Program-made: the position numbers and the translations under genes
Shown: in pieces, positions 14,788 through 25,053 of the stretch
Layout of the letters: each line of letters starts with the position of its first letter
How positions within the stretch are numbered: the stretch's first letter is position 1
Notes under the pieces: model-generated
The model's database searches: none
Told to the model about the DNA's origin: nothing
What the model saw: the letters and a program-made list of their open reading frames with translations, nothing else
Assembly: GCA_024663395.1 (NCBI GenBank)
Contig: JANFAH010000004.1
Coordinates: forward strand, 2,542,001-2,606,000
Origin: Pisolithus tinctorius
Taxonomy: Eukaryota; Basidiomycota; Agaricomycetes; Boletales; Pisolithaceae
Length of the DNA stretch: 64,000 bases
Reading direction: 5' to 3'

Positions 14788-17585
14788 ATGGCGGAACAAC
14801 AACGCCAAGTCGAAGCTTCGATGGCCTGCAAATGTCTCAACGTCCGCATACGACCCCAGCCCGAACACTCCAGGCCTCCGGATTTTCTCATCGCGAACAT
14901 TGGACTCCCAGATTACACTCTGACGTATGTCGGCGAACACGGTCTCACCATCGTAAGTTTCCATGGCCGTCGACGCTAACCGGTCCCCGTCACTGTGTTT
15001 TATGTTGCCTTAGGAGCACCCCCAAGTGACAGTGAGAACCAGGAAAATCGGACAGCCCATGCCGGACTCCCCACGGTCCATCCGATATACGACGCTCACT
15101 TGTTTAATCTGCCAGACGCTCGCTTATCGCGTCCAGCAGCTCGTCACGCTGGATGTGGACGGTCAAGAAGGCCCACTACTTCCATCCTCGGACTGGGTCG
15201 AACAGGAGACCCTGAAGAGCAGCCATGGCTGGATCGAAGTGTACAAGGACTGCCTAGTGAGTGCGCCAGCTGAATACTACAACCGCTATAGCAATCCGCT
15301 GTCTCTGTGCGCCACACAACTAGGCGTCTCCTTCCTTTGTCTGACCTCAAGCGACCTCCATTGTTGCTAACATTGTCTCCAACCAGGCCTCCAATGCAAT
15401 CCCCACCGTCGCTTCCTCCTCGGATTTTTCCCCCGAGTTTCATATTGCTGTGCCCCAGCCCGCAACTCCTTCACCCGCTGAGCCCGCATCCGAGGAATCC
15501 CCGGACTCTCCGGACCACTCGCAATATGACGCTCCAGCCGGGCCTTTTCTGACAAACTTGAAGGCTCTATTCCCTCCCGCCCCATTTGTCCCTCTCCACC
15601 CCGTTTTCTCACACCTTTTGTCCGCCGCCGAAGGCCGGTCTGAGACTCTCAGAGCGGAAGCTGAAAAACAAATCGCGGCAATAATACGCGAGAAAGTCGC
15701 GGAGCTGCAGGTGGCCGAGGACAAATTAAGAAGAGACGTCAAGTGTCTATGGAAACAATTCATTGAGAACGTTGGCAAGGTCCAAACGGAAACAGGGGCA
15801 GCTGCCAGGAAGGGCCAAGGCGGTTCAAATGGCCGCCCGCCCAATACAGCAGGCGTTTCCGGAACGCCGCTAGTCTCCGTTAGGGACTTTGTTCCGGTTG
15901 CCAGTCCAAGAATGAGGTCTCCCATATCCTCCATACCGAGAGTGTCTTCGTTGTCAGCATCCCTTGCTACTTCCGCGTTCTATCATCCCGCTGCTCACAG
16001 GGCCCAGGCGGCGGCGTCACAACCACCAGATGCTGACAGTCCACCGTCCTCCTCACCCTATTCCTCGCATCGATCTTCGTCTCTGGACTCACTGAGTGGT
16101 CGCTCCCCACCTACGGAAATAGAGTCCCCTGGTCCCTCGCCACGTGCTAGCAGGGACACCATCATACAGCCCTTCAAGCGAAAGATGGACGAACAGCAAG
16201 ATACCACTGTCAGTTTCCGATATTTCACTATTGTGGAAGCAGAAGCGGCCCGCAAACGACAGCAGCAGCAGCAGTCCGCTGCCGCCGATGTTGCAGGAGC
16301 CGAAGATCGTAAGCGCACAGCGGAGAAACCAGGGGAGAAGAGCGGAGATACGAAGGGAAGGAAGAGTCCCGGCCACAATGAGATCTCTACCACGGAGCAC
16401 CGTGTGAAAGAGGAGCGGGCCAAGAAGTCTGATGGTGAAGAAAGCAAGGCACCGCCTGAGATGACGACCCCTAAGAGTAAACGACGGGTGACGTTTGATT
16501 TACAGGTAGAGGCCGATGACGCTAACGAGAATACTAATAAGAGTTCATCCGGTGAGAAATCCTGGGGTAATGAAGGCATGTGATCAGTTCTTTATTGATG
16601 CAACCTTTTTGTGAATGGTCACTGCTAGCAGATATGATATTTGACCTGGAGGACGAAGTTGAGAGTGGTGAACGTGAAGTTCCAGAAACCACACAGGTCC
16701 CCTGGCTTGTCGATAACACACCTACTTCCTCGCGCCCTGAACAAAGTCATTCAGGCAGTCGCGATGGACCTTCAACTTCGTCATCTTTGCGGCGAACCTC
16801 CGTTCCCTCGATACCCCTGGCAAAGACGAATGGAGGTGCAGGCGGGAGGTCGGTTCGCGCGAACGGTGTTCTCGATGTCGTCGCACCGCTCAGTCCACCC
16901 GAACCGCAGAAGCCAGAGCAGTCTGACGAAGTGGACCCACATGAAGAAGATATCCTGAGACTCGTTGCTGCTCACACTCCGAGCCATCGGAATGCCTGGA
17001 AACGCCATAGCAAGGCGTGGAAGGCGCTCGTTGGCTCATCCTATCTGAAGGGTGCACCAGGGGCCCTGATACCGAAAGAGGATGAAGATGATTCTGAACG
17101 CACCCCCAATGAGACTGATGACAGTGATTTGGACGCCTTACAGGGTACCTTTGTTTGTTGCTGTTGGGCACGCAAGATCGTGTAGGCTGATATATTTTGT
17201 AGATGTGAAGTGGTCCTTCCAGGGCGGGATTGCTGCATCTTTACCTGTCAACATCAGACCGTTGGTCCGAAGAAGAGAGCCATTATCGTTGGCGTCTTAT
17301 CAGCCCAAGACATCCCTCCCCGAGAAAGCCGGTGCCATGGGACCATCGCTTCCGGATGCATCCAGTGGGCGACATGTATCCTTTGCAGAACGTGATCCGA
17401 CGACCCGACGTGGCACACTCGACTTTATTAGCACAGTGGAAACTGAAGAAGACGAGGAAGGGAGCGACGAGGAGCCTACCCAGGTTAGCATACCTGATGA
17501 AGCTCGAGGTCGGCAACGTGCTTTCAAGATCCTCAAGGCGAGAAGCAAGGTTCCTGCCGCGGGCATGTGGAGGAGTCTTGCGTGA
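14788..17585 (+). CDS. Uncharacterised protein with paired cysteines and a low-complexity tail
   Basis: Start ATG 14788 (MAEQQRQVEASMACKCLNVR), stop TGA 17583-17585. The N-terminal domain (14788 to about 15260, two exons) carries a C-x-C pair in ACKCLNVRIRP and, some 60 residues on, a C-x-x-C pair in TTLTCLICQTLAYRVQQL. This spacing suggests a small zinc-binding beta domain. A short coiled-coil-like stretch follows (AEKQIAAIIREKVAELQVAE, about 15655-15780). The middle is long and Ser/Pro-rich, with a short Q run near 16265 and a charged Lys/Glu segment. The C-terminal part has conserved-looking blocks: NAWKRHSKAWKALVGSSYLK, GGIAASLPVNIRPL and RQRAFKILKARSKVPAAGMW. I do not recognise the family. 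It reads as one gene because splice joins keep frame throughout. No catalytic motif is visible. Confidence 0.62.
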
Positions 17586-17885
17586 GGCAGCCTTTTTTGG
17601 CACCATATGCTTTTTTGTTGAGGACCCACGACTGGTGATTATACTTTATTTTCATTTCAGTAATTGCTGTGCTTCATGTATGTGCAACATTGTGTTTCTG
17701 TCATGCACGATTGTCTGTACTGTTTTCTGTTTTCTTTTCTTTTTACTGACGGCATGGTAGCTTGGTGTACTTTTTTTTTCTCAATGGACTTCGGTTTGAC
17801 TTGTTAGTGGAAGTGAATTGGAGTGTGCATGTGAGACCCCGAACACCGCATTTCATTTGAGCAAGAAGACCACTCACTACCGTCG

Positions 17886-20491
17886 ATGAGTTCAAGCATT
17901 GGGGAACCTTTCCAGCTGTACTCGACCAATACATCGGCGAAAAAGCTCAGTCTTAACAGCCGACTTGTATATACCACGTACAACCCGAGATTTCGAAGAC
18001 ATGCCACACTGACAATTCAAGGAGACGGCATTCATGTCGTGGACGTACGTCCACACTTCTTTTTTTCTCTAGCTTCTCTGGCTAAACTGTGAACTTTCGT
18101 ACATAGGTCGAAAATCTACACTCGGTAGTCTCGCATTCGGTCGGCGATCATGTCTCCTTCTCTGCACCCGCTTTCACTCGATCCGTAGTGGAGGACAACA
18201 ACATTCGTTTTTCCGTCACGTATGCGGTCATAAAACAAGCACCCGAGATAGTCAAGGCCAATCGCGAACGGACTATCTGGATCATGAAGCAGACGCTTGC
18301 CGGATTGCGCGTTACGAAGGACGAACGGAAGAGTGTTGTGGTGCGTCATCATCTTTTGAATTTCTAGTTGTACGATGTGACGCTGTGCCGGGATGTAGAC
18401 ACCTTTTCCACCTGTACGCATATGCGGTGTTGACAGCGATGAACTGCCGTTGTTACTCGTATCGAAGAGCGGTGGGATTAGTCTGGCAGATCCTGAGGTG
18501 GCAATCCAAAGCCAGTTAGAATGGACCGGCGGACAGGAACTACTGGACGTCTTCGTCTTCCCTTCTTCTTCGTGTCCTGTTTTTATCCAACGTGACACGG
18601 ATTCTACGGACTCTGCTGTCCGCAATGTTGTCTGCATATGTTGTCAAGCGGGATCGAACATGTATGTGCGGGTCGCTTTGGTTGGTGATGAGATAGCGCA
18701 CGTGGACACTTGCAAGTTACCGATCGGCGATGAGGGGGAGACCGTAGAAGGAAGAATAGCGGGTGTAACGTGTAGTGCAGAGGGTGTCCTTAGTTTCATC
18801 AGTAAGTTTGCCAATTGTCTCGGTGGGATACATTTTATGACGTTCCGTTTCCAGCTTCACGCGGGGCGTGGAAATCCTTTCAGCTTTCTGTGTCGGAGCC
18901 TTCGACATTACACGCTATTCCACTAACGGAGCCTCTTCAGCTGCATGCTTTCAAAAAAAGACGGCCTGGCATTTCTATCGTTTCGCTCTCATCGTCTCTC
19001 GTTCTTCTGGCTACGACAGTGGAAGGACAAAATAATATATCCCTTCAACTTTGGGACCTCCGTTATGGCGTTTTGTTAGCATCACAAACAATGACTTCCC
19101 CAGTGGCCGACGCGCTTCCTCATCTCCATCTTATTCTTGGCGATGAGGGCCAAACGCTACTCACCCTGTCTCCATCCCAGCCACCATCAAAATCTCAGGG
19201 CACTGCTCGGTCCACCGTTCACGTCATTCCCTTTGACCAGACTCTTAAATCAAACCTCGCTGCCGCTCTCGGAAAATCATCTGCAACAGAGGAATGGCTC
19301 GTACCGCCAAAATCTGATCCTCTTATTTCAGTTTTGAATGAGGACCAGAGGAAGTTGGTGTCTGCACTAAAAACCACAATTACCAAACGGGCGCCACAAC
19401 GGGCTGACCATGAATTTTTTACATGGGTTCAAAAACATAGTCGAGGTGATGTAAGGACAATGACATTGTTAACCGCCATGTATTGGGTTTTTTATGATCC
19501 CCATTCAGGAAGCCGAACCTGTGTATGGACATGAATTTGTGAAGAGGATCGTCAATGCGATACTTGTGACTGAAGTGAAAGCAGGAGATCAGCATTCTCC
19601 TCGCATCCTGCAATATCTTCTCGAACGGGGCTTGGTGAATTCCACCATGGTTGATGGAACTCTCTTACGTAGATTATCCGAACGAGGTCACTGGGTAAGT
19701 TTTGTTCACCGTCTTTGCTGGCTACGAAATTTCATATATGTGAAAGGAAAATGTTATCCTTTCCCTACGAACCGTGATCGACGTATCAGAAGACGAGATG
19801 ATCTCTTCACTAAAGTTCGTCATCGACGCCCACAGAAAACGAGAGAACAAGTCATCAGATGCCATGCATCTGGATTTATCTGAGCCATGGATACCCCCTT
19901 TGGAGACGTTGCTGTCTGCGTGTCTGTCGTATGACTTTTCGCCGGTTGCTGTGCGGCTGTCCATCCGGAAGTATCTCTCGGACGCTCGTGATTTAGTGGC
20001 GATTCTCGGTGTCCTGGAGGGTTGGTTGCATGGAGGTATAGAGGATGAGATGAAGGTTGCGCTCATGTCGACAGTCAAGAGTGTCGCTGTGAACACGGAG
20101 AGCCGCACTACTGTCGTGCCGCCGTATCCTAAGGTATATATGAAACCTGCACTGGAAGCTACTTGGTGTTAACCTTTGTACCCAGATCATAACCTTCCTG
20201 CAGACGTTGCTTGACGCATCATGCATCGCCTTGTTGCAATACCAACCATCCTATGATTTGCTGAGAAAAACCTTAGCGCAGATCGAACCGGAGATCGATC
20301 GCTTAGATCGCTTAGAACAGTTACGTGGGGTATTAGAGCCGTTCGCAAAAGCGCACGCTCGGACGTTGAGGGAAAAGGCGGGGTGTGTTCCAAAGGAGAG
20401 TCCAACAGAGTTGAAACGACAGCGCAAGCGAATGGAGCAGCAGGCTTCGCTTGGAGTTGGTTTGTATAAGTTGGAGGAACTTGTGCTATAG
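17886..20491 (+). CDS. WD40-like/helical protein, possibly NOL11/Utp8-type ribosome biogenesis factor
   Basis: Start ATG 17886 (MSSSIGEPFQLYSTNTSAKK), stop TAG 20489-20491. The first part looks like beta-propeller blades: HATLTIQGDGIHVVD, then VENLHSVVSHSVGDHVSFSA after an intron, and NNISLQLWDLRYGVLLASQT. The C-terminal part is helical and charged, ending EQQASLGVGLYKLEELVL. This layout (propeller plus helical tail) resembles NOL11/Utp8, t-UTP subunits of the 18S pre-rRNA machinery. That link rests on overall layout only and is tentative. About seven short introns. The intron at about 19695-19746, followed by ENVILSLRTVIDVSEDEM, matters because the tandem duplication begins inside it. This is therefore the only full-length copy; the second copy keeps just the 3' end. 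Confidence 0.5.
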
Positions 20492-20591
20492 TTACGACGA
20501 CGTAGATAAGATAAAACTTAAACCATCGCACGCCGTCACCGAACGTCGATGATAAGATTGTTTGACATCTGAACTCGCACCATCGCTAACC

Positions 20592-22981
20592 ATGAGTTTT
20601 TCTGCCGGTGTCATAACAGGTGCGGCTGGTCAACGATTGGTCTGAACATGGGCTGACGAAGCGGGCAAAGTGAGTGATAGCGTGCATGCTGGGGTCAACG
20701 AGGACAAGTCGGGTCCACTCATCCAAGACATCCTCCGAACGCGGGGGTTCGAAAGAGTAGTGTCAGCCGTCGCTTCAGACGACGAGGAGAGTATACGTGC
20801 AAGTCTTAAACTGATCCTTTCTTTGAAGGTGGATTGTGTTTTCACGACGGGTGGCACGGGTTTCGGTGAGAGGGATATAACACCCGAGGCGAGCATGCAT
20901 TATCTTTTGTCATACCAGTGCGTACTAACTGCGAACATCTACTAAGTAGGCAATATCACCCCTTCTCGAGCGACAAGCCCCTGGACTTGTCCATTTACTC
21001 CTGTCTTCGTCATTGAAGCATACTCCGCTTGCGGTCTTATCACGCCCGCTGGCCGGAACGATCGGAAAAACACTGGTCGTAACGCTACCGGGAAGTACGA
21101 AAGCCGTACGGGAGAACTTGGACGCTCTCCTGTCGAACGGCGTACTCGACCATGCTTTGGATCTCACAAAAGGCGGAAGCGGCAAGGTCGTTCATGCCGC
21201 CTTGGGATCCGGTCATACTCCCATCGTAGGAGAGGAGCACGCCTGTGGCCACCACCACCGCCCTGGATGTGTCGCGCCTAAACCTCGAACTACATTATCG
21301 CATGATCCCTCCGTTCCTGGTACGCAGGATCAACCCACTAACCTCTCCGTAGCACTGTAACTCAAATAATGATACTAAACCAGCCCCGGGTCGCCTTCGG
21401 GTATCTCCTTACCCCATGATCAACCTCAAGGATGCTTGGACATCATAATGACGGAGATACAATCCCTGGAGGTGGTGACCCTTCCGGTAAATTAAGCTTT
21501 CAACAGCACGAAGAGGGTGGGACTGACATCGGGGGGTAGGTCACTGCAGGCTTGACGGGCCATGTTCTGGCGGAGGATGTTCGTGCGCCGCAAGATATCC
21601 CTTCGTCCAAGACGACCAATGTGGATGGGTACGCAGTTCGCTGTGAGTCTTCATACGTTTGGATATACACTCCGCAGCTACATATCCTCCATAGCCTCTG
21701 ATACTCCTGGCGTATATAACGTCCTGACCTCCCGAACCCATAAGCTCTCTGAGGAGCTACCAGAGGGCTCTATATTCCGCATCAATACGGGAGGGCCATT
21801 GCCAGCTGCGAGTGACTCAGTCATCATGGTAGAAGACACAGAGCTAGAATCCACGTTGAAAGACGCCGATGGCGAAGATGCGGAGGAGGAGCAAGTTAAA
21901 ACTCTTGCGCAGGTATCCCCAGGAGAGAATGTTCGCGAACCAGGTTCGGACGTACGCCAAGGAGATCTCGTGATGCAAATGGGGGAAGTAATCACGAGTG
22001 CTGGGGGTGAAGTGGGAACGCTGGCGTTTGTTGGACGCAAAGAAGTCGGTTTGTTTTCTTTACTTGGCAGAAAATGAAACGACGACCATTCACAGGTCAA
22101 GGTGGTTCGAAAACCGGTTGTCGCTCTCCTTAGTACGGGGAACGAATTACTGGACTTGCAGTCGCCTAAACCTATGCCTGGAGACGGATGGGGAGGGATA
22201 TGGGACACTAATCGCCCCTCGTTGCAGGCAGCGTTGGAAGGCATGGGCTACAAAGTCATCGATCTAGGCATCGTTGCAGATGAGTACGTCCCTGATCTGG
22301 TAGCCGTCAGGTTACTGGTTGCTGCAACGTTGTTACAGCGTGGACGCACATGTTCGAGCTGTATCCAAGGGTCTTGAAACCGCAGATATCCTTTTGACGA
22401 CAGGCGGGACGTCCATGGGGGCGAGCGACCTACTGAAACCAGTAATCGAACGCAGATTCAACGGCACGATCCACTTTGGGCGTGTTGCGATAAAACCTGG
22501 AAAACCGACCACGTTCGCAAGCATAGCAACCAAGGTCGCTCCACACGGCCGGAAGTATTTGTTCGCCCTTCCCGGAAACCCGACCGCTGCGATTGTGACC
22601 TTCCATATTTTCGTAGTGCCAGCGCTGAGAAAACTGGGGGCTTGGCTGCCTAACAAGTGTCAGCTGCCTCGAGTCCAGGTCCAGGTAAGCCCCCTTCCCC
22701 CAGGACAGCGCATGCTAGCCATCTAACGGTATCTTCGATTTACAAGCTTGAGAATGCGATGCCGCTTGACCCCCGTGTGGAGCTCCACCGAGTCATTGTG
22801 AGGTCGACGCCAGAGGGCCTGCTCGCGACCACCACGGGCAGCCAGAGGTCGAGCCGGGTGACGAGTTTGTGCGGTGCCAATGGACTAGTTACAGCTACCT
22901 CCACTGGCTGTGGGTGGCCCAAGCAAGCTGGAAGCTGGAGAATTTGCGCAAGCCATTATGATAGGAGAAATTCAGATATAG
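20592..22981 (+). CDS. Gephyrin/CNX1-like molybdenum cofactor biosynthesis protein (MogA-MoeA fusion)
   Basis: Adenylates molybdopterin (MogA part) and inserts molybdate (MoeA part), giving cofactor for nitrate reductase and related enzymes. Start ATG 20592: MSFSAGVIT joins across a 51-base intron (20620-20670) to VSDSVHAGVNEDKSGPLIQD. MogA features are VFTTGGTGFGERDITPEA and GKTLVVTLPGSTKAVRENLD, followed by a His-rich linker. MoeA features are LTGHVLAEDVRAPQDIP with SKTTNVDGYAV, RINTGGPLPAASDSVIMVED, VVALLSTGNELL, ILLTTGGTSMGASDLLKPVI, IKPGKP and [13 protein letters not shown]. The stop is TAG 22979-22981. Near 21440 one T is missing relative to the second copy, whose GATGCTTTGGACATC reads in frame; so even this copy is not clean. 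Domain order is G then E, as in animal gephyrin. It lies 100 bases after the NOL11-like gene. Confidence 0.85.
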
Positions 22982-24182
22982 CCTGGAGGGAGGGAAGGAG
23001 GAGTTATTTTCTTGGCTGGTGCGAGTCCGAGACAATACTGTCAACGAGCAAGTACGCCGTTGGGTTTGTTTGAACTTTGTTCATTCACCCAGTTTTGGCC
23101 ATAGTGGATATTTCCATGTATATTTAGGATGGATGTACCGCCCGCTCACATCAACAAGAGCACAGCCAGTAGGATTATTTGAAGAGAATCCGTGTATCGA
23201 TAGCTGTCCCCACTGCCCACCTTCTGGCTCCTGGGGGAGTCGTGGATAACTTCCCCAATGGCTGTCATTTCGGTTGGAGCATCCGCACCTCGGCCCGGGG
23301 GAGTACACAGACTCATCTCAGAAGACTTGCCGCACGATAGTCTTAAACCTTGTCATGCACAGCGAAATTACTAACCAACATAGCAACTCACGAAGCATGC
23401 CTTGATCAGGGCTTTCTCAGGTTAGAAGGGCGCTTGTTGGCTCAGTGTTTGTCCATGTGGAAACCAGCCGGCTCCGTTCCATTATCGCACTGACATCATC
23501 CCAAATCACTACTTGTTTCCAGTGATCTTTGGATCAGCTCCCACTAAATGGGACACAGAAGCCTCACGGTTCCCATCGGAATGCCATAAAAAAATGTCAA
23601 AAGTGACACAACCCCGCCGCATGCCCCTGGAAGCTGGTGTTATTTGACGCAGGCAGTGAACCAATAAGGCATTCGGAGACTGCGAGTCGTCTACTGGTGG
23701 TCCGAATAGCAAAGGACCGCCCGTTTCAGTTTTTTTCTCCCCCTTCCTGCCCAATCCTCGCTCTTGCTAGAGTCAGCGGTGATCGCAATCAAAGTTGGCC
23801 TCACTTGCGCGGCGATTGATTCTCGTTAAATGTGTTTTACACGCTCGCCGCGATCGATCCACCGCATTTTTGGTGCCATAACGTAGGATGCTAAGATATC
23901 GGGCGAAGGGCATCCTCGATGGCAGTTGCAGCCGCAGAAGAGAACGATGAATATGCCTCGCGGCCAGAGTGCTTTAGGGTAACACCTCCGGAAGGATGCT
24001 TGTGTTCCGCCGTCATTCACCCGCGTAACAAGTGTTGCGAGCACCACGGAAACCACAGCGCTTCCCCTACCCTCCACTGGAACATCCTGCGTCGTGGCCC
24101 GTGAAGATGGCCGTCCATCAAACATCAATCAGCTGCGTGCTGCACGAACAAGGTCCGACGGAGTTACACTTAACTGCTATCA
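22982..24182. other. Intergenic tail of duplication unit 1
   Basis: About 1.2 kb after the molybdenum cofactor gene with no recognised gene. One minus-strand open frame of 100 codons (23826-24128) is kept open in the second unit as well (28302-28601). Its sequence is Cys/Arg-rich and matches nothing I know. 23340-23530 is the most divergent part between the units. 23880-24180 differs only by a handful of transitions. Confidence 0.5.
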
Positions 24183-24953
24183 GAAATTTCATGTATGTGA
24201 AAGGAAAATGTTATCCTTTCCCTGCGAACCGTGATCGACGTATCAGAAGACGAGATGGTGACTTCACTAAAGTTCGTCATCGACGCCCACAGAAAACGAG
24301 AGAACAAGTCATCAGATGCCATGGATCTGGATTTATCTGAGCCATGGATACCCCCTTTGGAGACGTTGCTGTCTGCGTGTCTGTCGTATGACTTTTCGCC
24401 GGTTGCTGTGCGGCTGTCCATCAGGAAGTATCTCTCGGACGCTCGTGATTTAGTGGCGATTCTCGGTGTCCTGGAGGGTTGGTTGCATGGAGGTATAGAG
24501 GATGAGATGAAGGTTGCGCTTCATGTCGACAGTCAAGAGTGTAGCTGTGAACACGGAGAACCGCACTACTGTCGTGCCGCCGTATCCTAAGGTATATATG
24601 AAGCCTGCACTGGAAGCTACTTGGTGTTAATCTTTGTACCCAGATCATAACCTTCCTGCAGACGTTGCTTGACGCATCAGTGCATCGCCTTAGTTGCAAT
24701 ACCAACCATCCTATGATTTGCTGAGAAAAACCTTAGCGCAGATCGAACCGGAGATCGATCGCTTAGATCGCTTAGAACAGTTACGCTGGGGTACTTAGAG
24801 CCGTTCGCAAAAGCGCACGTTCGGACGTTGAGGGAAAAGGCGGGGTGTGTTCCAAAGGAGAGTCCAACAGAGTTGAAACGACAGCGCAAGCGAATGGAGC
24901 AGCAGGCTTCGCTTGGAGTTGGTTTGTATAGGTTGGAGGAACTTGTGCTATAG
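24183..24953 (+). pseudogene. 3' fragment of the NOL11-like gene (second copy)
   Basis: Duplicate of 19726-20491. It begins inside an intron and has no promoter or 5' exons, so it cannot encode the full protein. The stretch SEDEMVTSLKFVIDAHRKRE remains readable, with extra bases near 24520, 24680 and 24790. It ends at the same stop codon (24951-24953). It may be non-functional, or an artefact of assembly (see findings). Confidence 0.8.
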
Positions 24954-25053
24954 TTACGACGACGTAGATAAGATAAAACTTAAACCATCGCACGCCGTCA
25001 CCGAACGTCGATGATAAGATTGTTTGACATCTGAACTCGCGCCATCGCTAACC

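Larger units (their letters stand above)
19726..24182 (+). repeat. Tandem duplication, unit 1 (about 4.46 kb)
   Basis: Near-identical head-to-tail copy of 24183-28658. The unit runs from the 3' end of an intron in the NOL11-like gene, through the rest of that gene and the whole gephyrin-like gene, to an intergenic tail of about 1.2 kb. Both units start GAAATTTCAT.TATGTGAAAG and end with a CACTTAACTGCTATCA block. Differences are small indels and substitutions along the length. Confidence 0.95.

Noticed and set aside
16262..16276. CAG run as an expanded trinucleotide repeat
   Set aside because: Only about five units inside a coding exon; ordinary Gln tract.
16058..16579. 173-codon minus-strand frame rich in Ser and Cys
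   Set aside because: Antisense to the Gln/Ala and Lys/Glu-rich part of the + strand gene.
23509..23754. 81-codon minus-strand frame in duplication unit 1
   Set aside because: Not kept intact in unit 2; composition looks random.
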